Source of the DNA: Brachycybe producta
Taxonomy: Eukaryota > Arthropoda > Diplopoda > Playtdesmida > Andrognathidae
NCBI GenBank assembly: GCA_036925085.1
Contig: JAUPFP010000069.1
Span: forward strand, 372,001-436,000
DNA: 64,000 nt
Reading direction: 5' to 3'
Made by a program: the position numbers and the translations under genes. A model generated the notes under the pieces. It ran no database searches. It had not been told where the DNA came from and saw nothing but the letters and a program-made list of their open reading frames with translations. The stretch's first letter is position 1. Each line of letters opens with the position of its first letter. Shown one piece after another: positions 1 to 12,813 of the stretch.

Positions 1-1477
1 TTTAAAATTTCGTTATTTTTTGAGACTTAGGTCCTTTTTTCGAATAAGAGAATAGAACTTCTTTTATACAGATAGTTCTTTGTTAGGACCATTTAAATTT
101 GAAGATTATGTCCGGAAACTTTTGTCGAAATGACAATGTTATTTATGATTGGGAAAAAAAAATTCCCCTCCCCACTTTGTTACATACATGTAGTTCTGGA
201 GCTTGATTTCATGTGTGCTAAGAATTTAATTAAAAAAGAAACTCAAAAAATTGTGTTTTTCAAGAAAACAACAACCACCTGGTTAGAGACTTGAGTCTAG
301 GGGTATTATTATTGATGATGATGATGATGATTGCAAAGTCAAAGGTAGAGTTATACTCATTAACTTCCATATGGTTTTGTGCATAGGGAAATTTACACCT
401 TGTGCGATTCAAACATGGGCATATTCATGTTGCATTTTAATTGTGGTGTATATAAGCATTGAGAAATGGGTATTTTATGGTTTACTTGATTTCTTTGACA
501 GTGCATTAAGTATGTTGCTTTTGGACAACATTCTCCCTCTGCCATAGGCCTGCTTGCAGAGTAATTATTCAAAAATTCCAAGGAAGTTTTACATGAAACT
601 TCCTATCAAAAGTTTAGCATATCTTTTAACTTAAGAATCATTAAGAATTCGACCCCTTATACCTTGAACACACATGAGTTAAATGAATTCAAATTAAATG
701 TGTTTAGGTGAATTATACGGAAGCCAGTTAAGGACAGGAACCAAATAAAAATTGACTTCATTATTAATATTTTAAATTGAAATACTAAATCAATATTTTG
801 TCAATAGTTTATATAATTATATTTAAGTATTAACTCAATATTTTCAGATTATTAACTGAACAGATTGAATTCGATATATTGTTTGTTTGTCCTTCACAGA
901 GCTCTGTAGAACACGTTTATTATTTAAATGCATTTAAATTATCAGGTGTGTACTAGATATAAGCATGGACAGAACTAGATACTACCTTTGCGTCTTCTAC
1001 CCTCTGAACTGTAGCTTCTAATCAGGTTATTTGGCTGAAAAACATAATTTTTCTAAATGAAAAAAGATTAAATTTGTTTTCAACAATGATAAACAGCAAA
1101 ACAGTTTATTTTTAGCATATTATTTCAGGCTACAATATTTGTTACAATATTAATCCACTAGAGTGCGCTTCTATCCAAAAACCCCTTCCATGTTTGGAAT
1201 TCCTGAACAACCCCCTCCTCAACTTCCTGAAGCCTACTTAATCCCTTATGCTTTTTTTTGTTGCTGTTATTATTAATTACAGTAGTGCCTAACTATAAAC
1301 GTGCTTCTAAAAAAATAGTTAGTATTTATAGTAGATGCTGTGTGTATTTTTTTTATTGCTACTGCTGCTATTTTGAGTGTTTTGGGGCAATTAAAAAAAA
1401 AAAAAGAAAAATGGGCAAGAAAAAAATGGTACCTCTTGATAAAAGGCCCTTTCCTTGGTTTGGTGTGTTTGGTGCAG
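1..1477. other. Collagen upstream intron / non-coding DNA
   Basis: I see no Gly-X-Y coding exon here. Because the first collagen exon that I can see starts in phase and mid-helix, this stretch is most likely intron of the same gene, whose 5' half lies outside the window. It holds a GAT microsatellite near 310-330 and a dispersed repeat at about 655-950. Confidence 0.55.
655..950 (+). repeat. Dispersed repeat, copy 1 (inverted copy at 62.7 kb)
   Basis: About 295 bases that match, as the reverse complement, the block at 62726-63008. Shared landmarks are AATGAATTCAAATTAAATGT, GGTGAATTATACGGAA, GTATTAACTCAATATTTTCA, CTCTGTAGAACACGTTTATT and the end ATTATCAGGTGT. No coding capacity. It is probably an interspersed non-autonomous element; the class is not determined. 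Confidence 0.75.
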
Positions 1478-4400
1478 GGCGCCCGAGGGGAACAAGGCAG
1501 GAAAGGAGAACGTGGAGAACCCGGTTTACCGGTAGGTTTGTGATTACCTTTAACACCACTACAACCTGTTAAAATATATAATCATAATTATGAAAATGTG
1601 AACATGAAATATTTAATTTTAATTTATTTTAAATTCCATACACAACCACGTGGTTAATTTTTTTTTTAATTTATTGACTGAAAATATATTTTTTTTTAAA
1701 AAAAAGAAATAATTTTCTCATCTTGTAGCTAGTGGCATCTGGTGTTGGTTTTATTTAACTAATTTCTTATTTCTTTGGTTTAACGCAAGATGGCGTTAAT
1801 AACATTACAAATTTCAAAGAAAAAATATTTTTTTTTCTGCCTGTTTTTATTAATTTATTAATTTTAATATTAATTTATTTTTTTTGTAGTTGGTTTTAAG
1901 ATTTTGTGTTGTGCTTTTTTGTTTTCTGTTTATTTTTGTTTCTCTTTTGCACTCTCTCTGTAGGGTACTGATGGTATACCAGGAACAGAGGTATTAATTA
2001 ATCATAATTAAATATGCCCAATATTATTAATGAGGCCTACCCTTTTTTAATTATATATTATAAACTATATTATTGATATGAGGTGTGGAGGAGGAGATGA
2101 AGTTTGTTTTGTGCATGTTTTTTTTAGCATTTGCTTTATTTTTTTTTTTCTTCCTGTTTTTCTGCTATTTTTTATGGCATTTGCATGTTGCATGCTAATT
2201 GACCTGGAATGTATTTTTTTGCATTTTGTTTTTCAATTGCTTTGTTTTTGTCTCTCTTGTCTATTGCAACATACTGATTTTTTTAGATTGCCTGACAATT
2301 TGAATGGACCCCCCTCTACAGCTTTTATTAATATGATATTTTCTATTAATAGCTCCTTTTTTAATCTGCTGCTGCTAAATGTATTTTTTTGCACTTTGAA
2401 AAAAGCAGAAAAACACTTCACTCCAATGTTATATATATGGAAAGCCTTAATTTATTATAAATCCATATTTTATTGATGATATGAGTAAATTTATTTATAG
2501 ATAATAACTTAGCAATAAGTTATTATTGAAAAAATAAAATATGAGACATATTTTAAGCCTCATTGGTTTATTCACATTTAGAAGATAAAATGGGAAAGGA
2601 GGCAGAGAAGAAAAAATGAAATAAAAGCTCAATTTTGAAATACAAATTTTTTTTTGTAGTTCATTATTTGAGCTAATTATTAATAAATAAATTAAATAAT
2701 AAAACTTTGTAAATTTTTAGGGTAAAAAGGGCGAAAAAGGTCAAAAAGGAGAAACAGTAAGAAAAATCCTCTTGGATAAATTATATTGGTTAAATTTCTA
2801 ATGTGATTTATACTTTAGGGTCCTCGAGGTAAACGTGGTCGAAAAGGTGATGCAGGTGACAAAGGAGAACAGGTAACTTGAAATAACTTGGCCAAAAGTT
2901 TGCATAAAACGCATAATCCCAGTACCAATCTCCTTTTGGGGTTCACTATGATGCACCATTTCAGAAGCAACATTAAAAAGAAATTGAAAATGTGTTGGAA
3001 ACTAGAATGCTGATTTTCAAATTTGTGATTATTTTGCATTTCAAGAGCAAAATTAAGAGAATCTAGAAGGTGTTTTAGAAACTAGAAGGATAGTTCAATC
3101 ACTGAAGAGTATGTATTTCATGTTGATATTTTTTAAAATAAAACTAAATTTTTTTATAGACAAAATTTTTAAAAATGTCGTCTGCTTAAAGTAGGGCTAT
3201 TTTCAAATTCACATAAATAGCTTATTTTGAAAGATAACTATGAAAATACCCTTAATTAGTGGAGCTACCATTCTAGTTTATAAAATACATTCAAAGTTTC
3301 TCGTCATTTTGCACCTGAAAACCGCTTACACTTTAAAGCCACCTTACTAGTAGTTTTATGTTATCTTTCAAAATAAACTTTATATAGCCAAAAATTAAAA
3401 AAATATCATTTGCTTAAAATTGGGTCATTTTCAAACTGATACATCTAAAGCTTATTTTAAACTATAAGTGATTAAAAAATAATACCCTTCGAGTTTTTTA
3501 AAACACTCCAGTTTCCTTGCAATCTTGCATATCTCATAAAATGCTTAATTTCTATATATAAAAAATGCAATATTTGCATTTTAATTTGCATAAATGTTTT
3601 GCTCTTATTTACTATTCATATGGATTTTAATGTATTTATCTTCCTTTGTATTATTAGGGTGTACCGGGTCTAGATGCGCCATGTCCAGTTGGACTTGATG
3701 GACTGCCATTACCGGGATGTGGATGGAGGCCGCCACCAAATACGGTAATATTATCAATTTATCACTTTTATTTTGAACTTTTTTTAAAAAAAAAGTTATA
3801 AAATGAAAAAGAAATTATCTCACTATTTTGAGATAAAAAAACTACTTTTAGTTTAAAAAAAAACTAGAAATCACAGTGAGTAAAATTCCAGTATTTGACT
3901 GTCAAATCAGTGAAATTACATGACACACAGGACCTTTTCATAACCAAAACACACACAAGTCAATGAACAGATGGGAAAGAACTAAACAAATGTGAAACTT
4001 AATACATTTTATATCTAAATGATATTATCACAAAAAAAAAAAAACAGTAAGCTGATTTTAAAAGTGGTAAACGCACTCTTCGAACTCTGGTTATTCTGTT
4101 TTTCAGGAGCAAAATGAAGAGAAATTTGAAAGCGTTTTAGAAACTAGAAGGGTTACTTAATCACTTAAGGATATTTTCGTATTGATATCTTTCAAAATAA
4201 GCTTTTTTTATGTCATGTTTGAAAAATGGCTCTGCTTGACTACGTGAATAAGTTTTATTTTGAAAGATATCATCAATATATGAAAATATTGATTCAGCTA
4301 ACCATTCTAGTTTCTAACACACTTTCTATTTCTCCTTAGTGTGGACTTCCAAAAATGCAGAATATGCATGAGTTTGAAAATCAGCTGTTGATAAAACATC

Positions 4401-4992
4401 AAAGTTTGTTAGAAACTAGAATGTGCTAAAAGTAATTTTGCAAAAAGATCTTTTAAAATAAACTTTTTATGGCTGTTTTCAGAAAATGACTTTGTTGAAA
4501 AAAGTAACTTTTCAAACTGTAATTAAAAGTATTTTTTTAAAGATATAATCATTAAAACCTTTTCTAGTATGTTAATTTATTACTCCAGTTTCTAGCAAAC
4601 TTTGTAAAAGTGAATTATGTAAATCTTTGTCTGAATTGTTTAGTAAATTTACTTGTAGTTTACATCAAAGTGGCCTTTTTAAATTCTATTTTCCTTGCAC
4701 TTTTAATTATATTACTAACTTTTACTAACACTAACTATTTTCTTGTTATTTCTTTTGTGACCTGCTTTCTTATGAAAAAAAACAAAAGGGCCTTCGACCC
4801 CCAGTGGACCATCTTCCCTCTGGAGTGATCACCAGTAATACTGACTACGATCCCATCCCACCACCTCCTCCTCCTCCAGTTCATGATCCAGATCCCGACC
4901 TAGACACAGATTCCGATCCCGAATTAGATTTTGACGACACTGATGATGAACCCGAGGACGACATTGGACTTGATGACGATCTGGATCCATGA
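1478..4992 (+). CDS. Membrane-associated (MACIT, type XIII/XXIII/XXV-like) collagen, 3' part
   Basis: Partial gene; the N-terminus and transmembrane segment lie upstream of the window. Exons seen: 1478-1531, 1964-1990, 2721-2756, 2819-2872, 3658-3744 and 4789-4992 with the TGA stop. All start and end between codons. The first four are 54, 27, 36 and 54 bases, multiples of 9 as in fibrillar and transmembrane collagen genes, and encode uninterrupted Gly-X-Y triplets rich in Lys/Arg/Glu. The fifth encodes the family signature GLDAPCP...DGLPLPGCGW, which ends the triple helix of MACIT collagens (two conserved cysteines). The last exon adds a Pro7 run and a tail of about 50 residues with more than 20 Asp/Glu. 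Known role of the family: type II membrane collagens at cell-matrix junctions and synapses. The acceptor of the last exon is purine-rich and weak, so its boundary is the least certain; intermediate small exons may have been missed. Confidence 0.85.
3012..3545. repeat. Foldback family A, one copy plus a fragment, in collagen intron
   Basis: A complete copy (about 3012-3345) with TTTTAGAAACTAGAAGGATA on the left and the complementary TTCTAGTTTATAAAATACAT on the right around a short spacer. A truncated second copy follows directly (about 3350-3545). Boundaries are approximate. Confidence 0.75.
4052..4620. repeat. Foldback family A, two adjacent copies in last collagen intron
   Basis: Copy one (about 4052-4340) keeps GAACTCTGGTTATTCTG, GCGTTTTAGAAACTAGAAGG and the matching right arm CATTCTAGTTTCTAACACAC. 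Copy two (about 4341-4620) is more diverged, with TTAGAAACTAGAATGTG and CCAGTTTCTAGCAAAC. Both lie directly upstream of the weak acceptor of the last exon. Confidence 0.7.
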
Positions 4993-5617
4993 ATCTTCTA
5001 ACAAAAACTTTTTTAAAAAAAATTCTTCTAAATCTTCTTCACTAAAACTAATTATAACGTGAGTCCTTTTTTTTTAACTATATTAACCATTTTTTTCTTC
5101 TTCTTATCTTTTGATTAAAAACTGTTTGAAACATTTGACAAGTCAAAACAGGAAATTCAAAGGATTAAAAAAGCTTAGGTCACACTTAAAAATGGATTTG
5201 TACAAAATCAAATGAGGTCATTGTACCTTATAGTGTCGAAAATTTCATTTCATTTATTGCTAAATTGTACACATTATCACTTAGTAAAAAAGTGAAGTCA
5301 GTGATTATGATTAATAATTGAATATTATGTTTCATTTTCATATATTTTTTAATTATAATAATAAGTTTGATGATGATTAAGTGGGGAGAAATTAGAAGAC
5401 AAGAATTTCATTGAGAAAGGGTGCATTTGAAAATTTACACTATTTTGCAGTAGTGGTACGAGCTTAGTAGTAAGACTGGCTTCACACGAACTACTTTGTG
5501 GCGCCACATAAAGTGATCGTTTTTAGTAACCATTGATTACATAGGGCAGTGTTTCTCTGACGTTAAAAAAAGGCTTTAACTGCACATGTACTGGCGCAAA
5601 TAGCATTGTGCCATTAA

Positions 5618-5921
5618 AGCCGGGCCCAGACTAGTACAGAACAACGAACTGAACACTGTTCGCAAACATTTCCAAAGAACATGTTTGTTGTTCTGTTCGC
5701 TGTTGCCGAATTTTCTAAACTTGAACAGAACATCTTTGCAACGTTCTCCCTTTCTGCTGTCAGAACCGCCAATGATTGGATGTTCGAGGAAATATTCACC
5801 AAGACGTCCAAACTACTAGTGTCCCAAACAGGAACAAATTTTGTTACAGAGAAATGTTTAGAAAACCGTCCACACTATTTGCAAGCAGTGGTTCGTTGTT
5901 CTGTTCCAGTCTGGATGTGGC
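5618..5921. mobile_element. Inverted-repeat element flanked by TTAA
   Basis: Imperfect terminal inverted repeats of about 30 bases: CCAGACTAGTACAGAACAAC on the left and GTTGTTCTGTTCCAGTCTGG on the right. Directly flanked by TTAA at 5614-5617 and 5922-5925, as expected for a piggyBac-type insertion. About 304 bases, no transposase. It may sit inside a larger, more decayed inverted repeat (about 5476-6170). Confidence 0.6.
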
Positions 5922-8194
5922 TTAATAGGACACGCTGTATGGTCCCGTTTGTGTACCACCGCGGACCACAGTTTGAGATATACTGACATAAAGGTGTTTA
6001 CACGAGAGTCACATCCTGCTACAAGTGACGACTGCCTCGTTTTTTGTCATTGATGATGATGATGATGGTAATGTCAGTCGCCTGCACTGACAGCAGGTCA
6101 TTGTTTTCAATGGTGGGTCCGTGTGAAAGATGCCATGTCAACCACTTTGTGCCACCGCCACTTTTGACTGAATGCTGCCTAATAAACATAAACAGCCGTA
6201 TTACGTCCAGTAATTATCAAATGCACCCAAGAAAATGTATCTTTCAGAGGGCGGTTCCAAACTATGATACTTTTAATGTTAATCTGGAAGCTTTTGTGTG
6301 TTTAAAAGTGCCTTAAAGAGTATCAATGATATGATTGATTTGTCAATATCAACACCCACCCACAGGAGGCATGGTCAAAGTATTGATCTGTGATTGATGG
6401 ACTTTCTAAAATGAATAGTTTTGTTTTAAAACAAAAAGGACAGGGAGAGGAAGCGTTTTTTTTTTAAAGTAATTTATCATAATTAATAATTTGCATGTAT
6501 ACTGCCAACATCCAAGGCTAGCTATTTATTTTTATTCAAGGACAAAATTGGAAACACCCGGCCACCTCTTGTTCTTTTCTTATTAACAATAGGAATCGTG
6601 TTTTGAGGTTTTTTTTTTTAAATTTGCCACTGGATTTTTTTTTTGAATATTTTAATTTATTATATTAGCTACTTCTAGTTTTTTAGAATCGAATCCAAAT
6701 GCCGCCTTAGGGAATCAGTTGTAATTTTATTGGATACACGATTTGACCGTTTTTTTAAAAAAAAATATCATAATTATAAAGCCCTGTGCAATCGTGTATT
6801 AAGTTTTTTTAACAAGGTTGAAAAAAAAAATGATGAGAATAATTTTTGATTTATTTGAAACTTAAAAGAAATTTGTTTAAAGATAATTCTCATGATATTT
6901 TTTTCTGTCTAAATTAAACTGTTTTTATGTAAAACTTCCTTCGAACTCGGGTTATTTTTGCCTTACAGAAGTAAATTAAGTCTTGAAAGTGTTAACTTGT
7001 AGTTTTTCCGGTTAAGTGCAATGGGTGTTGCAACATTGCATCACACTTAGGGGCTGCCTATGGTCAAAACAATGAGTTTCAAACTGCTTAATGGGTCCCA
7101 TCACAGTGGCTCAAGAAGTAATAGTTCCGAAAAACTAGTTTTCCAGCCCCATTAAGAGACCATTTCAAGCTGGCTTCACTTTTTCCATGGGTCGCCATAA
7201 TAAGAAGCTAAGTCGATTTTCAAGACGAGCTTCGCTCAAGCCGGGGGTCCATGGAGTTAAAGGCTGTATGTCGTGGTGTGAACCAAGCTATTTAAAATTC
7301 GTTATTTGAGTTGTTTGCAGACCTTACTGATCTCAAAGTTCGTACTTTACGAGTTCAACTGTTTTTTTTTTTTGTTCTAATCTTTATCTTAATATAAAAG
7401 AGTGGAAAAGGTTATAATTTTAACAAAAAAAAAAACAACTACAAAGACCGGTTTCTTAAAATAAAATCAAGCTTATCATATAGCAATTTAAAATTGCAGA
7501 CAATATATTATATACTTTTGTATATACGAGCTCGTATATTATAATTTATAAAGATAGGAACGGAGACTTGAGTTAGATAGATAAAAAAATACTAATAATT
7601 TTGTTGATTACGAATTTAATAATCTACTCCCTTTTTTTCTGTTGTGTTTTTGCTAAGTTTTTTTTGCAACACTGTATTTTGATTTTGATTTTGTTATCTC
7701 TTGTTGCCAATTTTACTTGTTCACGGTATTTCACTTGATGTTTTTAATATTCATGAAGGCTGAATATTATAATAAGTAGAGAGGATAAAAAGGGGGGGGG
7801 GGGGTTTGGGTGTGCCTCACTCTCCTATCTATATACACTTTCACCTGAATACAGGGGAGAAGAAGGAGGAGGTTATAATAGGAGTTTTAAGGGTTAGCCA
7901 CCACCAACAAGGAGGGATAAATCATAACCATAATGATAATTTTACAGTATATATACATTTATTATTATTATTAGTTTCTTAAAAAAAATTACCAAACCAG
8001 AACCAAAAAAAAAATGAGAAACGGCCAACATACACGCAATATTTAATATATTTTAATAATAATGTATTTTTTAAAATAATTTTAATGAGTTAAAATAATT
8101 AATGTTACAAAATAGTAAGGAAACATCTAAAGAAAACTAAAACAATGTTTTCCATAGGCTGTCTATAGGAAATTTTATCTTCTTTTAAATATTA

Positions 8195-8450
8195 GGAACA
8201 AGGAGCAAACTCAGCAAAATAAAAAACTAGAAAGTGTTTTAGAAACTAGAAAGCTGGCTCTGATATCTTTCAAAATAAACTTTTTAATAGTTTTTATTGG
8301 CAAAAGTTTAAAAATTGTCTGTATATATAAAAAGCAAAGATGATTGAGCTACCCTTCTAGTTTCTAAAACACTTTCGAGTTTATTTTGCACCTGAAACAC
8401 AATAATTAAAAGTTCGAGAGGCGCCGTTTACACTTTAAAATCGCTTAGCT
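8195..8450. repeat. Foldback family A copy
   Basis: Contains GTGTTTTAGAAACTAGAAAG, ATATCTTTCAAAATAAACTT, and the right arm CCTTCTAGTTTCTAAAACAC followed by CGTTTACACTTTAAAA. Internally shortened relative to the consensus. Confidence 0.75.
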
Positions 8451-9929
8451 TTTCTTTTTTATACCTTTAACTTTGTATAGGTTATTTTAAATTTAAAATA
8501 AATTATTAATTTTTATTAATTATTATAAAATAATTAATTCCGTACTAATCTGTGGATTAATTATTTATTTTAGAAGTATTTTAATGAATGGAATTTTTTT
8601 CTCTCATAATTTTGAATTGAATATTTTATTAATTAATAAATTATAACAGATTATGCAATTTTAATAATTTTTAATTTTTGAATGAATATCATTTTCCTGA
8701 TATTATTATATGCAAAAAAAATGATTATATTTCCTATTCAACATTTTTTTTTCTTGTTTAAAATTCAATGACCCTAAAATTCAATTGAAAAAGTTTTATT
8801 GACCTGTGATTGAATATTTAAATTTATCTATATATTTTCATTATAATGAATATTTTCGTTATATAACGAAAAAAAAATATTACGACTCTTTTCATCACCT
8901 TTTTTCCTCAACACTAATAATAATAATAATAATAAAAGGCTTTATGTGTATATATATATTTAATATCGCTTACATTTTACGTTTATATATATTTTTATAT
9001 TGAGTCTTAGAAGCCAAGAGGAATAAGTGACATTTTTATATAAAAAAATGGAGATAAGTGTCGCATTTTGTCAATGAAATCATGAAGAATTTGGTGGACA
9101 AGAGAAATAAATAAAAAAAAGCTGTGCTCATTGCTGTTTTTTAGCATCAAAACGTAGAACTAACATTGATGTCTATGGAGGTTTTCTTACATTGAACTCA
9201 ATTTACTGAGCGCACATTACTTTCATCACGTATTCCCCTTGGTTTCTAAGCCGATCATATGTTTATATCATAGAAACAACAAGGAGAAAAAAAATTGCAC
9301 TCAATAAATGAGTTTTTTTCTATTTTTCTCCCTCTTGTTCCTGTTTTTGTTGCCGAAGTTCGGTTCGACCTCTACGGTAGTGTTTGTTGTGTTTAGGTTG
9401 TCCTCTTGCTTTTTTAGAGGCCAACGCACACGCCACCACTTTTACGTCTTTTGGTTGGTTCTCGTCGTCACTTTGAAAACCAATCCCGGTGCCGTTAGCG
9501 ACAAAACCGGTTAAAAATGGAACAAAAGTCATACGAAGGCCAAAAACAGCAAAACACTCACTCTTCTTGCTTGCTTTGCTGCTTTTGTGTTTTTCAATAT
9601 AACATCATATATTATATTATAATAAAGGTGATCTCTTCATGCTTTTGGTGTTCTTATTTTATATATTATATATTATTGTTCTGCTAATAAAATACGCCTA
9701 ATATAATTATATCTACGCCTTAAATTTTTACCAATGTTCGTATTTATAGATTAATAATTAATAAAAGATAATCACCAGGTATATTAGAAATTAATTTATT
9801 AGATATAAACAAACCCATAAAAAATTGACTCATTTAAAAGCAAGCACAAATGATGAGTCAATTATTTTTATTTGTATGATAAATAATATATAGCAAATAA
9901 AGCTCAGATTAAAGAAGGGAAACTTGGCT

Positions 9930-10560
9930 ACTTTTGAACCCTCAGAGCAGGGTTTCCACCCAGAAAAAAAAAACTGATTATATAGTTGTTGTAGTGTAAC
10001 TTGAGGTTTGTGACGTCAGAGGGGTTTGATTAAAAAAAAAAGTATTGATTGTTTCATGTTGTTCATATAGAATAAGGGGGTAATAACAAAAGTACTCGAG
10101 AAACCATTTGTATTATGGTTATCGAACTCTTGATTATATCTTTCAGAAGCAAAAATTAAGAGAAAATAGAAAGTGTTTTAGAAACTAGAAGTGTAGCTTA
10201 ATCACTTAAGACTATTTTCATGGTGATATCTTTCAAAATTAAGGTTTTTATTTAAGTTTTAAAATGAACCAACTTTAAGGAGACATTTTCTTTAAAACAA
10301 AAATTTATAAAAGATAACAAACAACATGAGAAGTGATTTAGTTTTTGTTTTAATTTCTAAAACACTTTCTAATTTTTATTAATATTTGCTTTTCTGAAAG
10401 AGTTAGAAAATCAGCTATTCATAAAAAAACTGTAAAGAACTTCTGTTATCATTACTTGATTAAACAAGATTAAACTTTTTGGTAAACCCTTCTGACGTCA
10501 AATTAAAGTGCTGCAACTATAGAGAATTTTTCTATGTTTGAAACCCTATTTAGAGAGTTT
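9930..10560. mobile_element. Nested elements: TGACGTCA-ended element containing a family A copy
   Basis: The inner element is bounded by TTTGTGACGTCAGAGGGGTT near 10005 and AACCCTTCTGACGTCAAA near 10502, which are inverted. Outside it, GAACCCTCAGAGCAGGGTTT (left) and AAACCCTATTTAGAGAG (right) make a second inverted pair. A family A foldback (about 10117-10440) lies within the inner one. The order of insertion is inferred from the nesting. Confidence 0.6.
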
Positions 10561-11066
10561 TTCACAACCCATTTATTATCACACATTTACACAAAAAAAA
10601 ATAAAACATCCTTTTGTTTTAAATTATATATAATTAAATTATTCCCAATTTGCATCCTGCGATTGTCATTTTCAGAATAGAATAAAAGAGGCTTTCTGAT
10701 GTTACAGAAAATTTCTTATGTAATATTTTGAATTTGTGTTTAAAATGTCGCCGACCTTTTTTCTCTCTCTCTCTAGTTAGTTCACTTTTTGCCGTTTCCT
10801 TCCGAACTTGAGATCATGGAACTGTTTAGAGGGTTGTTATTTTATTCTTGGCCCATGTCGCCGCCCTTCCCATTATAACTTCCTATTGTGCTTTCTGTCT
10901 AGTCTACAGACAAGTCTAGTCCAGTGTTTCTTCTATTGTGGGCCACTTTTTGGGTAAAACAACTAAACTAACCATTTACTAACTATTATTTTTAAATCTT
11001 GTTTAAAAGGTGGTCATAAAGTCTTTGTTACTACTTGTAGAAATTGCTTACATGGGTTGTTATTAT

Positions 11067-11330
11067 TAGAGCATCGGATTTTTATGCAATATCAAGCAAA
11101 TGTATCAAAATCTGTGGCCCAAGAGCCAATTGTGAAGTATGAATTCTGTTTAGATCGAAAAAAAAAAAAACTTGTTAAATGCTAGTTGACAACTGATAGT
11201 AACCGGACATCTAGCCTCTAACTTATTAAAAAAAAAGCATAATTGCAGTTGCTATAATGATGATGATTACTTCACAATTGGCACTTGAGAAACATTTACT
11301 TGATAGTTTGCATAAAAATCTGAGCCCTTA
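11067..11330. repeat. Foldback family 2, copy a
   Basis: Left arm GGATTTTTATGCAATATCAA and TGTGGCCCAAGAGCCAATTG; right arm CAATTGGCACTTGAGAAACA and TTTGCATAAAAATCTGAGCC. These are near-complementary, so the unit is one large palindrome. Copies b and c lie at 23151-23460 and 29582-29852. Confidence 0.75.
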
Positions 11331-12168
11331 TTATTCATCCCTTTACCATGGCTCAACAAACTATGAACCACCGCCTAAAATTGTGCCGGTTGAAATTTCA
11401 GTTCATTTAAATCTAAATTTAAAAGTTATATTTAAAATTAAATTTCATTTCAATTTCAAATAATTGTATTTTTAATTTTTATAATATTACGTGGTTTTAT
11501 ATAATATCTAGATCATGATGTATTTGTTTTTAACCTTTTGACCCGTGAAACCTAAAATATTTTACTATCTGGCCCTTCCGTTTGCCGATCTAAAAAAAAT
11601 TACAGTACTTTTTGACATTATTGCACATTTTTTTTTAATACATTTTAAATTTTCTAACACCCATGATATGACACACAATAACTTAATTTTCTTTTGTCAT
11701 CGTGTTTGTACGAATTGTGTTCTATTTTTTAACGTTGTCATTCTCAGCAATAATTTCCAAATAATTAAGTAAAAAATTTGCGGAAATCTTAAATATTGCA
11801 ACATATAATAACGTGACATTTTCTATTTTTCACCACCAACTTGTAAATTTAATTGTAGGCCTATTACAAATTTAAAATTTTTTGGTAACAAAAAAAAAAC
11901 TTCGAAAATTAAATATTTTTGTCATCAAAATTTTTCCATTTTGCAACATTTAAAGAAATCGATAACATTAATTGTTTGGTGGAAATTTCCAAATGTTAAA
12001 TTTTGAAAATAGGTCTGCCTATTTTCATTTTAATTTCTCATTTTTACGTATTTTTTTTACATTTTTTACAACTTTTTCTCTTTGGGGGGGGGGGGGGGGG
12101 GGGGGTGGTGTGTAATTTCTGTTGTTTTCTTATTGAAAAAATAAGAAAACATAACAGAAATTGCAAAT

Positions 12169-12813
12169 AAGGTGGCTCAATAGATATTTTTAGATATAAT
12201 AGATATATTAGCCCATCTATATCGATATTTATTAGCCCAGTGGCTATTATGTTCTATGAGGACAGGCAAGTGTAGCCAGCACTTCCTTTTCATTTGCTCC
12301 GCCTTCTTGTGAGTGTCAGACCAAATATCAACCAATTAGAAATTTATAAGGGCGGGGCATATGACATAAGACCAGATAAGAAACCAATTAGAAATTGATG
12401 ACGCTCATAAAAAGGGCGGGGCAAACGAAAAGCTAGTGTTGGCTACACGTTTTTCAGGAGAAACACTACGAAAAAAAAAATTCAAAGTGTTTTAGAAACT
12501 AGAATAGTTGGTGATAATTTTAAGTTTTTTTTCTTCATGGTGATAACTTTTAAAATAAACTTTTTATCATTTTATGACAAGTTTGAAAAAGGCCAAAATA
12601 GTTTTTAATGAAATTTTAATGAAAAATACCTAAAACAGGTCCTTTTTCAAATTGTTATAAAATGTTTATTTTTTAGCATAATTTTTTACTATTTTAGTTT
12701 TGACAACAATTTGAATTTTTTTCGTATTTGACGTTTTTGCCTACAAATTTACCCCCCAAAAAACATCTATGAAGGTTAGCAAAACCAAAACAAAATATCT
12801 ATTCAGCCACCTT
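12169..12813. mobile_element. Foldback family A, long subtype B, with nested insertion
   Basis: Ends are AAGGTGGCTCAATAGATATT (left) and AATATCTATTCAGCCACCTT (right), a 20-base inverted pair with one mismatch. The interior carries family A landmarks (GTGTTTTAGAAACTAGAATA). A second subtype B copy ends at about 62712 with TATCTATTCAGCCACC. A separate element is inserted at 12270-12448. Confidence 0.65.
12270..12448. mobile_element. Small MITE nested inside the subtype B element
   Basis: About 179 bases. Ends GTGTAGCCAGCACTTCCTTT and AGCTAGTGTTGGCTACAC are inverted, followed inwards by TTTGCTCCGCC and GGGCGGGGCAAA. CCAATTAGAA occurs twice inside. Related internal sequence (GGGCGGAGC, CCAATTAGAAGTT) occurs at about 21640-21780. 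Confidence 0.65.
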
